Assembly: GCA_029964075.1 (NCBI GenBank)
Contig: CM057149.1
Location: forward strand, 4,536,465-4,600,464
Source of the DNA: Patiria pectinifera
Taxonomy: Eukaryota > Echinodermata > Asteroidea > Valvatida > Asterinidae
Reading direction: 5' to 3'
Length of the DNA stretch: 64,000 nucleotides
Shown: piece after piece, positions 44,996-56,457 of the stretch
How positions within the stretch are numbered: the stretch's first letter is position 1
How the letters are laid out: each line of letters opens with the position of its first letter
Made by a program: the position numbers and the translations under genes
Notes under the pieces: generated by a model
The model's input: the letters and a program-made list of their open reading frames with translations, nothing else
Told to the model about the DNA's origin: nothing
Databases searched by the model: none

Positions 44996-46588
44996 AATTA
45001 CATGGTACAATTATATATATATATCTTTAATTTTGGGATTAACCAGACAATAAAAAATTCGATTGAATAAACTTGGCAATCAGAGCCTTGGTATGTGTTC
45101 GACCAATCACAATGGTGATTAATATTTCCAGCATGTATGCACAAAAGTCCAACAGGCGTACATATGCGAACAAGGGCAACAGCTGGAACATGTGGGGCGT
45201 ATTCGAAACCCCGTTCTTGAGCAAACTCGTCCCCAGGGCTTTGAAGTTGTTGCGATTATTTTTCTTTCTTTCCCTCTTTTTTTCCGCGGGTTTTCTCCCA
45301 AACAGTTTATGATAGGAACTTGTTACCTTCAATATGTATCGACCCTCATCCTAAGTGGTGCATATCACTCAGGCGTCATTATGACGTCATCGGGTGTCAA
45401 ATTACAAGCGATTTTCGTTAAAAAAAAACTGACAATCTTCTTTCACCTATAACTCTTGAAGAAAGTAATCAATTTTATTCCAACCTTGTAATCGGATAGA
45501 CCATTAACTGATAAACATTTTTTTTGGTCGAGAACGTTAACTCGCTTGATCTTTACTTCCGGGTCTACAAGAAGGTCAAATTTAGGTCAAGTCAAAACGA
45601 AGACTTTAGCCTGAAATGAAAACAAAGCACAATTTCTTCCAAACCGTTTACGGTATGATCGTTAAACCTAGTGTAAACCTGTACCATGTAACGAAGATTT
45701 TTTCTTACGTCATCATGACGTCATCAGGTATCAAGTTACAAGCGATTTAAGGGCAAATTTTGACAAAACAGTTTGCGCTATATCTTTATTTATTGTTCGT
45801 TTTTTCGTGAGGTTGAGAAAATGTTTTTGTTCCCGGACACAAAACCGCTTGACCCTCACTTCCGGTGTTACTGGAAGTGCAATAAAAACCGAATATAACT
45901 CAAAAGCGGAAGCATTTTTGCTACACACACACAAATTATGAAAGTGTTTAGTGAGAAATGGCAGACACAAAAATTAACGTGATGACGCCATCTTTCGAAA
46001 GGGCGCCCCCTAGCAGCACATAAAATAGAGTTAGCTTTCTTTTCTTTTAAAACCATCCGTTCAAATTTTACCAAATCTCCCTTTGATATTCTTTGATTAA
46101 CCACCATGACTTGGCAAGGTTTCAAAATTATGACGTTATCAGACCGGAAGTCACTCTATGCAAATTTGAAAACAACCATATTTTAAATTTAATATATATC
46201 ATTCGATCCATGTCGTAAATCTGTAGCAAATAACGATATCCATTACAATCTTCATTTTTTGCTTCCAAATACTGTGAAGTCATCAAACCGGAGTTTAGGT
46301 GTTAAGCGTACAAACACTTATATTTTCCATATTTTCATACGTTAATTAACTTCACAATGAACATTTATCCACTCCGAACTGAATCAGTATTCACTTCCCG
46401 TTTTTAAAAAATGACGCCATCAAGCCAGACATAACTTGTATGTGTACTAAAATGTTTACTGAATTTCATCACAAAATAATTGCTTGTAATGGAAAGGATT
46501 TAATTTCGTGGTCCTTTGTTCTTACATTAAACATATTCATAACAAATCTCGGCAGTGTTTAATGAAAAAATGACTGCCCCACCACTCT

Positions 46589-46618
46589 GCGTTTGTAACA
46601 ACAAACGCGGACCTCTAG
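46589..46618 (+). mobile_element. Helitron-type 3' terminus 1
   Basis: Hairpin GCGTTTGT / ACAAACGC followed after a short spacer by CTAG at 46615-46618 and then TT. A 3' hairpin plus CTRR end is the Helitron signature. Its 5' partner was not located. Confidence 0.65.
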
Positions 46619-46800
46619 TTAGCTGTTCCCAATTTCAATTGGGAACAGCTCTTGTTTTCGTTAAAGTTTTTTTTTTTCCTTTTTTTTTTTTAGCTGTTCC
46701 CAATTTCAATTGGGAACAGCTCTTGTTTTCGTAAAAATTTTTTTTTTCCTTTTTAGCTGTTCCCAATTTCAATTGGGAACAGCTCTTGTTTTCGTTAAAG
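46619..46800 (+). repeat. Three stacked 5' termini of a Helentron-like element
   Basis: AGCTGTTCCCAATTTCAATT followed by GGGAACAGCTCTTGTTTTCG occurs three times (from about 46621, 46693 and 46756), each separated by T-rich tracts. Each copy is a 15-bp palindrome around TTTC, and its right half equals the subterminal ATTGGGAACAGCTCT near 52039. Confidence 0.85.
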
Positions 46801-46832
<32 letters not shown>

Positions 46833-46885
46833 TTTGGCTTTTCCGCAAAAAAGCGGAAAAGCCTTTCTTTTTGTTCTCATTTTTT

Positions 46886-46922
46886 TTCTTTCTTCTTCTT
46901 CTTCTTCTTCTTCTTCTTCTTT
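46886..46922 (+). repeat. (TTC)n microsatellite
   Basis: About eleven TTC units, preceded by T/C-rich sequence. The apparent reading frames here are low-complexity by-products. Confidence 0.9.
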
Positions 46923-47089
46923 TTGTCGCCTAAATCCCATAGACTTTGTACACGTTTTTTCTACACGCCACTTTTGACATTTATATTTGTCATACGTCAT
47001 TCAAAGTTAGCATAGTCATAGTCCTTATAGCAGAGATGTGCCCCGAAGAGTGACGTCATGATGACGTCATCGACTAATTTATTATAGAT

Positions 47090-48070
47090 TTTTGAATATT
47101 TAATTTTTCCCATAGACTTTGTACACAAAATTTAAAAAAAAATTGTCGGTTTTCAAAGGACATTTTCGACTGTTTGCCAGTAATTCATTTACACCAAACT
47201 TTGTTAAAGCAAAGACCCTAATTCAAACAACATTGTGTAATGATGACGTCATGATGACGTCATCAGGTGTTTATTTATAGGCAATTAAATTGTGACACTT
47301 TTAATATTTAAAAATGCATAAGAAATCAACAGTACGCGTCCGCAGCATTCTGTTGCCGGCAAGTGGTAGAGTAGGTCAAGGTCTTTATTTCTTTCAGTGC
47401 GCGTGAAATCACGTGACCCTTGCTTCCGGTCGAAAAAGGCCCAAACCGGAAGTGGCTTATTATTTGAAAGTGGTAACAGAAATGAACTTGCTTTCAACGG
47501 TGTTAGTCTCTTGGCCAATAGTATTCTTCAAATCATCTAACAATGACGTCATGCAATCTTCAAGCGCCCTCTAGCGACAGGTTGAAAATTAGCAAAAATG
47601 TATTTTGAATAGATGTCTGTGGCGAAGTTTGTCGGAATCGCCTAAATATTGGTGTATATAATGACCTTGACCACCTTAAGACGTGTGCGAAGTTTTAGGC
47701 GAATGACGTCATCAGACCGGAAGTTATAATGAAAAGACCCTTTTTCATTTGAAAATTCCTGAAAAATCAACCATGGCAGTTTTTATATTTGTTTTTACTT
47801 TAATTATTGATTGAAGGGTAGGTCTAAAACATTTCAAAGTTTCGAGGCGATAAGCGAACTCGAACATACCCTGCGCACGCTTAAAACTTCACCTTGACAA
47901 TACCTCTGCTTCAAAACATGCACAGGACAGGACGTCCACAATGTACATGTACATGTACATGCACGTACGTTGTACATAGGCACATACATCGTATGTCAGT
48001 CAGCCTGCAGCGCACGTGTTGCTGAGGTCAAATCCTGTCCACAGTGACCGTTTTAGCCGATTTTCGGCTA
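47090..48070. repeat. Long direct repeat, copy 1
   Basis: About 970 bp nearly identical to 50935-51915, including GCGTCCGCAGCATTCTGTTG and TCAAGCGCCCTCTAGCGACA (TCGAGC in copy 2). It reflects two members of one element family. Confidence 0.9.
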
Positions 48071-48775
48071 ACTTTGACAGATTTTATGTTCATGCATGCG
48101 CATAGACAGTGACGTATTATAGCACTTTTGGCATTAATCTTTGTCAGATATCATTGAAAGTTGACATAAGCATAGTCCCTATAGCCAAGATGTGTCCCGA
48201 AGAGTGACGTCATGGTGACGTCATCAAGTGATTTATTATGGATTTATGAATAATTGATTTTTCTCATAGACTTTGTACACAGCTTTCTCCACAAGTCTTT
48301 CCCTATACAAACTGATATATCTTACTGAGTAGTTCTGAACTTCGGCTGAGAATTACTATGAGAAGGAAAAAGAAATCGTATTTTTACTCCTGTCTTTTGA
48401 TTGAAAATATTCCTAATAGTTAGAATCGGTAGTAATATTTTCTAAAAAGGTTTCAGTTTAAAGGAATATCTCGCATTTAAAGGTGCAGTTTTTTGCTGTG
48501 GGATTTTAACCTATTGACTTTTCCCCTTTTTAAGCCACCATTTTCATAACTTGGCGATCTGGAATCGTCATCAAAGTTATAGCCAAGGAAGATCCTCATA
48601 CAAAAATTATACCAAGACTACGACATCATGATGACGTCATCTTCAAGTGATTTATTATGGATTCATGAATAATTAATTTTTCTCATAGACTTTGTACACA
48701 TCTTTTTCCACAAGTCTTTTCCTATACAACACTGATATATCTTACTGAGTAGTTCTGAACTTCGGCTGAGAATTA

Positions 48776-49743
48776 TACGGAAGCTTAAAGTGACCATCCG
48801 AGTTTCCAAGTTTCCGAGATAATTTATCTCGGAACGACGGAATACTGAGATAAAAACATGTCTTTTCGTGATATCGCATCTCGGAAAAACGTCTTTCCCG
48901 GAATTCGTATCTCAGAAAGACGTCTTTGCCCAATATCACATCACGGAATGACATCTTTCCCAGAAATCGTATCTCAGAAAGACGTCTTTCCCTGATGTCG
49001 TATCTCGGAAAGACATCTTCTCCTGATATCGTATCTCGGAGAGACGTCTTTCCTTGATATCGTATCTCGGAAAGATGTCATTCCCTGATATCGTTTCTCA
49101 GAAAGACGTCTTTCCGATATATGATATCAAGGAAAGACGTCTTTCGAGATGATATATGAGAAAGACGTCTTAAGATGTTATATCAGGTGAAAACGTCTTT
49201 TCAAGATAAGATATTAGAGAAAGAACGTCTTTCCGAGATGAAAGACGTCTTTCCGAGATACAATATCAGGAAACGTCTTTCTGAGATAAGATATGAGAGA
49301 AAGACGTCTTTCCGCCAGGAAAGACGTCTTTCCGGGATATCATATCAAGGAAAGACGTCTTTCTGAGATGATATCAGAAAGACGTCTTTCCGAGATGTTA
49401 TATCAGGGAAAGACGTCTTTCAGAGATACGATATCAAGGAAAGACGTCTTTCCGAGATGATATAAGAGAAAGACGTCTTTCCGAGATGTTATATCAGGAA
49501 AGATGTCCTTCCGAAATGCAATATCAGTGAAAGCCGTCTTTCCGAGATACCATATCAGGAAAGACGTCTTTCCGAGATACGATATCAGGAAAAGACGTCT
49601 TTCCGAGATACCATATCAGGGAAAGACGTCTTTCCAAGACACGATATCAGGGAAACACGTCATAAATATCTTAGTAATCCATCTTTCCGAGATAAATCAT
49701 CAAAGAAACGTGGAAACTCGAATGGTCACTTTAAGCTTCCGTA
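48776..49743. mobile_element. Foldback element FB2 with GAAAGACGTCTTTC arrays
   Basis: The termini TACGGAAGCTTAAAGTGACC and GGTCACTTTAAGCTTCCGTA are exact inverted repeats; GAATTA duplications lie at 48770-48775 and 49744-49749. The interior is nearly all units of about 30 bp with GAAAGACGTCTTTC and GATATC-like segments, reversing orientation near the middle. The empty paralogous site (GGCTGAGAATTACTATGAG) is at about 48343-48361. No coding capacity. Confidence 0.93.
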
Positions 49744-50739
49744 GAATTACTATGAGAAGGAAAAAGAAATCGTATTTTTACGTTAACCATTTGATTGAAA
49801 AAATTCCCAAGAGTCAGAATATCAAGTAATATTTTATAAAAATGTTTCAGTTTAAAGGCAAATCACGTATTTAAAGGTGCAGTTTTTCTGCTGTGGGATT
49901 TTTAACCCATTGACTTTGTACACGTTTTCAAGCCACCATTTTTATAACTTGGCGATCTGGAATCGTCATCAAAGTTACAGCCAAGGAAGACCCTCATACA
50001 AAAATTATGCCAAGACTATGACGTCACGATGACGTCATCACCTATTTTTTTTTATTGATTTTTGAAAATTTACGTACATATTGTGAAGTCTTATATCTAC
50101 AGAAATGTAAGTCCGATTGGGTTGAAACTTGGTATGTGGCTATACCAGGAAGTGTTATAGATTAAAAATGAGCTGACGTCATGATGACGTCATCCTGAGA
50201 TTTTATATGAATATTTGAATTGTTGACCTTTTAGCCATATCTTACGAACGCAACATGCAAAATGCAAAATTCTTTGCATTTGGTCTGTTATGTAATAGCT
50301 ATTCGTACGAAACTTGAAAAATGTGTGACGTCATCATGACGGAATCAAAATGCCATTTTTCAAACACCATGTAAGGAAAGGTCCAATTGTCATGAAACTT
50401 GGGGGGTAGGTAGTTAATCATACTAGTATGCAAAGTTCGAAATGACGTCACGATGACGTCATCAACAATTTAAAAATAATTGTCGATTTTCAAAGTGCGT
50501 TTTCGACTCTTTGCCAGTAATTTATTTAGATCACTCTTTGTCCAAGCAAACACCTTGTACACACGCACATACATCGTATTGCCGAGGTGAAATCCTGTTC
50601 ACAGTGACCGTTTTAGCTGATTTTTCGGCTAACTTTGACAGATTTTATGTTCATGCATATTCAGGGCATATTATTGATAAAAAAAAGTCATAATGCGGAA
50701 AAGCCCTATGTTCTGTTGCAAACAGACATAGATCTCTAG

Positions 50740-52005
50740 TTTTTTTTTCTTTTTTTTTCTTTTTCCACTTTTCCCATAGGTTTTGTACACGTTTTTATTC
50801 TACAAGCCACTTCGGCAATTATTTAAAATCCGATCAACTTTAAACTTGGCATAGTCATTAACAATCATCTGAGGATGTATGCCGAAACTTTTCGTCATGC
50901 TGACGTCATCACGTGATTTATTATAGAATTTTGAATATTTAATTTTTCCCATAGACTTTGTACACAGATTTTTTTTTTAAAATGTCGATTTTCAGAGGGC
51001 ATTTTCAACTCTTTGCCAGTAATTCATTTACACCAATCTTTGTCCAAGCAAAGACCCTAGTTCAAACAACATTGTGTAATGATGACGTCATGATGACGTC
51101 ATCCGGTGTTTATTTATAGGCAATTAAATTGTGACACTTTTAATATTTAAAAATGCATAAGAAATCAACCGTACGCGTCCGCAGCATTCTGTTGCCGGCA
51201 AGTGGTAGAGTAGGTTGAGGTCTTTATTTCATTCAGTGTGCGTGAAATCACGTGACCCTTGCTTCCGGTCGAAAAAGGCCAAAACCGGAAGTGGCTTATT
51301 ATTTAAAAGTGGTAATAGATATGAACTTGCTTTCAACAATGTTAGTCTCTTGGCTGATAGTATTCTTCAAATCATCTACGATGACGTCATGCAATCTTCG
51401 AGCGCCCTCTAGCGACAGGTTGAAAATTTTCAAAAATGTATTTTGAATAGATGTCTGTGGCGAAGTTTGTCGGAATCGCCTAAATATTGGTGTATATGAT
51501 GACCTTGACCCACTTAAGACGTGTGCGAAGTTTAAGGTGCATGACATCATCAGACCGGAAGTTATAATGAAAAGACTCTTTTTCCTTAGAAAATTCCTGA
51601 AAAATCAACCATGTAAGTTTTTATATTAGTTTTTACTTTAATTGTCTATTGAAGGGTAGGTCTAAAACATTTGAAAGCTCTGAGGCAATCAGCAAACTCG
51701 GACATGCCCTGCGCACGCTTAAAACTTCAGGTTGACAATACCTCTGCTTTGAAACATACACAGGACGTCCACAATGTACAGTACATGTACATGCACGTAC
51801 GTTGTACATATCGTATGTCAGTCAGCCCGCGCACAGCGCACGTGTTGCTTAGGTCGAATCCTGTCCACAGTGACCGTTTTAGCCGATTTCCGGCTAACTT
51901 TGACAGATTTTATGTTCATGCATAGTCAGGGACGTATTATTGATAAAAACAAATCATAATGCGGAAAAGCCCTATGTTCTGTTGCAAACAGACATAGATC
52001 TCTAC
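50740..52005 (+). mobile_element. Second copy of the inner Helentron-like family
   Basis: It begins in a T/C-rich tract and shares CCCATAGRTTTTGTACACG-type sequence with the first copy. From about 50935 it repeats 47090-48070 nearly base for base. It ends with the same GCGGAAAAGCC, hairpin and ATCTCTA, but the last base gives CTAC instead of CTAG. Confidence 0.65.
50935..51915. repeat. Long direct repeat, copy 2
   Basis: Matches 47090-48070 in order and orientation with scattered substitutions. It includes the TGACGTCATGATGACGTCAT block at about 51083. Confidence 0.9.
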
Positions 52006-52102
52006 TTATATGTCTATGGGTTCAACAGATAATCAATATTGGGAACAGCTCTGTGGTTGTTCACAACCACAATTTCTAGTTTTAAATTGATTTTCTTATT
52101 TC

Positions 52103-52593
52103 CAACCTCGTTTCCAATACTAAGCCCTGGGATAGGAACCTGCTTTCTGTGTCGTGATTCAATACCGCAATTAGCAACTAATGGATTTATATCGCGTACT
52201 TGGTGTTGTTATTTCCAACGTGTATTACGTGTTTTCATGTTTATCGTAATAATTACGTCCACACCTTTTCAAAAATAGTCCTTTCCCTTCCAAATTAGTC
52301 GTATTAACATGAACTGAGATACTTCATATTGGCTGGATAAAATTAAACATGTTAATATTTAATTAAATGTATTTTTAATTTTAAAAAGTCGTGTTTTCGT
52401 AACCCACCCCGCGACGAATTTTTTTTTTTTTACCCCAGACACAAACAAAACAAACGCTGATGTAAAGCACAGGCAGGCACCAGACTGTTCCTAATTTGCA
52501 TCAAAACATGTTGGACATGCAATTGCTCCAATACCAGGGTGCGAGAGCAAGTAGTGGTGGGTGCGTATGCTCGACACACTGGGAACAAGGTTG
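52103..52593. mobile_element. Inverted-repeat element with CAACCTCG ends, copy 2
   Basis: A diverged, inverted copy of 22554-23066: its right end reads CAACCTTGTTCCCAGTGTG on the minus strand, and the interior shares ACCCCAGACACAAACAAAAC and CAGACTGTTCC. The termini still pair imperfectly. Confidence 0.75.
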
Positions 52594-52987
52594 GATCTCG
52601 AGTGACCCCTCAACAGTGTTCTCGGGTTGTCGATTTAAGGGCGTAAGGAGTGTAGCTGGGCGAAATTTTCAAGATGACAGCCGCCGTTTTATGCGCTGAG
52701 GGAAAAGAATGGAAAACCCATTCATGATCTTACGAAAATAATTTAAATGCCGGAACAGCTAGAAAAATAAGCAAAGATCAGCTCACTCTTTGATACATTT
52801 GTATCATGTATTAGTACGTACTGCTGCTGTATTGAACGAGTGCTTTCGATTTCATGCACAAAAATCAACACAAGTTGCGGTAGGAGCCTAAGTCCGCCAC
52901 CTTTGTTCTTGATGTTCTGCACTTCTTTCTACCTAAGAGGGGAGTGAAAATCCTGTCCGGGAACACCGTTCGCATCAGCTTTTCGTT

Positions 52988-53034
52988 TTTCCAGAACCCG
53001 TTCTCGTGTTCAATCAACACGAGAACGGGGTTTT
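52988..53034. repeat. Perfect-arm hairpin
   Basis: AACCCGTTCTCGTGTT and AACACGAGAACGGGGTT flank a 5-bp loop. CGTATTCGAAACCCCGTTCTTG at about 45198 is related, so it is probably the end of a repeat. Confidence 0.7.
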
Positions 53035-53238
53035 GAATACGCCCGCAGTATGGCAGTATGGCATTTTTAGGCACGTGTTGGTATATTAAGGGTATTTTCT
53101 ACATCGAACGTGACTTTGCTCAAGTTTGATAATTTTTCATTGGATTTTAGGTTGCACTCTATTGGATCTGTCTACTACTGGATCTGATACATATTTCACC
53201 ACCTAAACATTGAGTGCTAATTAAGGCAGTGCAGCTAA

Positions 53239-53311
53239 ATGTCAGAACAGGAGGCACCGCCTGATGGACAGGCGGCAGCTGATGGAGAATCACCGTCCTC
53301 CGAGGAAGACG
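53239..53311 (+). CDS. Probable first coding exon of an unknown gene
   Basis: ATG at 53239 opens a frame of 24 codons plus one base, beginning MSEQEAPPDGQAADGESPSS and continuing with acidic EED, ending at a strong GTAAGT donor (phase 1). GC and codon character differ from the surrounding AT-rich DNA. The acidic, low-complexity N-terminus gives no domain. The next coding candidates are the microexons at 56437 and 58722, and the body of the gene would lie beyond the window. Alternatively it could be a chance frame; there is no transcript evidence here. Confidence 0.45.
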
Positions 53312-54960
53312 GTAAGTCCACACATTTTCAAAATATTACCATGCACTAGTATAATCGTTGTGTTCGCAGTCCCAATTTACCCCTTCAATTCATGTAATAA
53401 CATGCCTAAATATCACTTGCACTGCCCAAATTCCTGCTTCCCTGTGTTACCAGCTGTTGTCAGCCCTCTGGGGTATCAAGTCCCATGCATTTCCGGTAAT
53501 AGAGAAAATGTGATACTAATTATGTACATTTGTCAATACTCTATCAGGAGTCGGCAGCGGATACTGTTGGCACTGCCGGGAAGAATGAGGAGTTCTTGCT
53601 TGTACTACTGGGTGGTTCAAAATAAAGGAAATTCACTTATGACAGGGATTTCAATTGTTTATTCAAATAATATTAAAGTATAGACCTTTAACCATGCATG
53701 GTGAAAAAAAGCTCAGTAAAAGTCGCAAAATAGTGATATTATGCTAAGTTGAATACAAGTCACCAAAATCAGTGTTGTGCACGTGTTATTCTATGTAAAT
53801 TGGATGTTTTTGTAGTTCACAAAAATTAGAAACATTGCCAACAAAATGTTTTGACCTGAAACTTTTATTGAGGCTGCCCGGTTATTCATGTAAGTGTTAA
53901 GGTCGTCCAACCAAGGAGCTGTAGGCTTAAGTTCATTGTTGCATAACATTAGATAACAATGAAATGTCACAGTTGTAATCCTTTCAAATGTTAAAATGGG
54001 CTTCTTTGTAAGTGCAGTATTTTTTAAATTTTAATGTTCAAGCATGCGCATTATTGCATTTTGTGTTGAGACTATACCTCCGTGGACAAACAGGTTTCGC
54101 ACATAAAAATGTTGAAACAACTGTAGCTCAGAGACAAAATATGCAATGGCAACGATTTTGTTCACTTATGCTCAAAGTCCAGTACTTGACTAATAAAAAA
54201 GTTTAAAAGAATGTTTAAAATATGTGAAAATTGCTGTCAAAAATGGATTTCCTTTATTTTGAACAGATGGCAATCAAACAGTTGTCTGCAACTGTTTCTG
54301 CCCCGTGCAGAATGATAAACTTGCTTTAGGCCACCGGCCCGTAACACATACATTCACAGGGATCTACTTGATCAGACACCCTTCATGTCATTTGAAACAT
54401 TTGTCATAATCATATGAAAACACACACTCTACGTTTTGCTATGCACACAGGCGTGTATTGGGCTGATGCGCTTCGCCAGAAAAAGCCAATAAGCTTGAGC
54501 TTCCCTCTGAAAAAGAATACGAGAAGATGGTGTATATTCTGCTTTGCATAGCTTATGTCTCTCTTCATCGTTCAACATACAATTAACTAAATAGCAAAAT
54601 ATTACATATACCAAATTCATATATGTTGATCATGGTGACAATGAGATGAAATGTAAAATATGCAGTGCACGCATCCCTGACAACTTTTTTTTCTCCAAAT
54701 GTATCGGGGGACGTACTCCCTAGTGACAGTAAACCATGGTGATTCTAACACGCACAACTTTTCTTATTCGATCTCTCTCCACATCAACAATCAAATTGCA
54801 CGTTCGGGTCGAAACAGGACCTGAAAAACAGTTCTCAAGTGTACCTTTTGTACTCATTTCATGACAGACACAATATTATTTCATCACACCTTAGGCTACT
54901 TATACCCGAAAAAATTACGGAAATGTCTTTGAGCATTTCACAACCTCTTTAACGAACCTA
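53312..54960. other. Putative intron without recognised elements
   Basis: AT-rich DNA following the exon candidate. No inverted repeats, arrays or coding exons stand out before FB3. Confidence 0.5.
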
Positions 54961-54966
54961 TACAAC

Positions 54967-55945
54967 TATGGCGTGTTAAACGTTGCAATATTCAATGTTT
55001 TACAATATATATGTTGGATGTTCAATATGTGTTTGTTATCTTTTACATGTATGTGCGATGTTCAATATAAGTGTGCGATGTTTTTCATTATGTGCGCGAT
55101 GTTTAATATATTTGTGCGATGTCTTACAATATATGTGCGATGTTCAATATATGTGTGCGATGTTTTACATTTATATGCGATTTTCAATTTATATGTGTGC
55201 GATGTTTGACCTTATATATGTGCGATGTTTTCAATATTATGTTCGATTTTTTGCATTAAATGTGCGATGTTTTTCGATACAATTGTGTGTGATGTTTTAC
55301 AATATATTTGCGATATTCTCAAATATGTGAGCAATGGTTTACCGGTTTTTACCGTTTAGGTCTGGCTCTATTTACTTTACGCGATCCCCTGACGTCTCAT
55401 ACACTGACCTTAGGCAAAATAGTCAGACTTTCGCGGTCTAGTAACCAGACTTTGACTCTTAACGAATCATCGAATGAAAAGTGAAACATCAAATGCATAT
55501 ATTGCAAAAGATCGAATGCAAACATACCGATGAAACATCGAATACAAATAGCTGGAAATGTCAAACATATGTGTAAACCATTGCTCACATATTTGAGAAT
55601 ATCGCAAATATATTGTAAAACATCACAAACAACTGTATCGAAAAACATCGCACATTTAATGCAAAAAATCACACATAATATTGAAAACATCGCACATATA
55701 TAAGGTCAAACATCGCACATATAAATTGAAATCGCGTATAAATGTAAAACATCGCACACATATATTGAACATCGCACATATATTGTAAAACATCGCACAA
55801 ATATATTAAACATCGCGCACATAATGAAAAACATCGCACACTTATATTGAACATCGCACATACATGTAAAAGATAACAAACACATATTGAACATCCAACA
55901 TATATATTGTAAAACATTGAATATTGCAACGTTTGACACGCCATA
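54967..55945. mobile_element. Foldback element FB3 with TGTGCGATGTT arrays
   Basis: The termini TATGGCGTGTTAAACGTTGC and GCAACGTTTGACACGCCATA are inverted with one mismatch; TACAAC duplications lie at 54961-54966 and 55946-55951. The arms (about 54967-55335 and 55575-55945) consist of diverged units of about 20 bp containing TGTGCGATGTTCAATATA. The central 240 bp is unique. The empty paralogous site CCTATACGACCTCTCCAC is at about 57773-57790. Confidence 0.93.
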
Positions 55946-56436
55946 TACAACCTCTCCACTGTCCTGTGTAATTACAGTTGCTTTGGGTTCGCTCATAAGT
56001 TAATCGGTGCACACCACCTACATGAGGCCTATCCCAAATTCGATAGGTCAAGAAGCTAGATCGAGTCCCAACCAGGCGCTATATATTACAGTTATAATAA
56101 CAATTATTATTATAATAATAATTTTGGAGGCTAATCATGCTTACTCGCAGCTTTTATGCTGAATTGCGAAGGACGCGGCTGCAACGTGGTCGGGACTCTG
56201 GCACGTAAAGGCGCCTATGGCTGCCGGCCACATCGACCCATAAATTTCCACGGAGCACAGCCTGAGATCGAAAGTGTTTGATTTTTCAAGTTGGCCACAA
56301 TTAATGGAATAATTGATGAAAATGGCTGGCAAACCCCTGTCCATCCAAAAAAAGATCAGTTTTGTTGGTGTGACATATATATTTGACAAAAATGCAGATG
56401 CTTTCATTTACCATTTTTGTTTGGTTTGATTTCCAG

Positions 56437-56457
56437 TATGGGAACCTCCTGATAAAG
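56437..56457 (+). CDS. 21-nt microexon candidate
   Basis: The segment lies between TTGATTTCCAG and GTAAGTTGCC. It fits phase 1 on both sides, so it joins to the exon at 53239-53311 and would add VWEPPDK. Symmetrical phase-1 microexons can be skipped or included without changing frame. Evidence is splice signals and phase only. Confidence 0.35.

Larger units (their letters stand above)
46836..50739 (+). mobile_element. Inner Helentron-like element with TGACGTCA motifs
   Basis: The 5' palindrome GGCTTTTCCGC / GCGGAAAAGCC (46836-46863) is matched near the 3' end by GCGGAAAAGCC (50696-50706), then hairpin CTATGT-CTGTT / AACAG-ACATAG (50706-50731) and CTAG (50736-50739), followed by a T tract. 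The body contains many TGACGTCA palindromes, internal duplications and the foldback element FB2. No transposition protein is encoded. Confidence 0.68.
46753..52079 (+). mobile_element. Outer Helentron-like element (non-autonomous)
   Basis: The 5' side carries AGCTGTTCCCAATT, and the 3' side carries its complement ATTGGGAACAGCT followed by the hairpin GTGGTTGT / ACAACCAC (52053-52070) and CTAG at 52076-52079, then TT. Asymmetrical terminal inverted repeats, a 3' hairpin and a T-T target match published descriptions of Helentron-type elements. No Rep/helicase reading frame is present. The inner elements below lie within it. Confidence 0.65.

Noticed and set aside
46635-47015. Lysine/glutamate-rich and phenylalanine/serine-rich open frames
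   Set aside because: They translate poly-T and TTC microsatellite DNA between Helentron-like 5' ends.
55022-55330. Cysteine-rich repeat proteins read from the FB3 arms
   Set aside because: Both arms give similar frames in opposite directions because of the inverted roughly 20-bp tandem units; no start context or splice signals.
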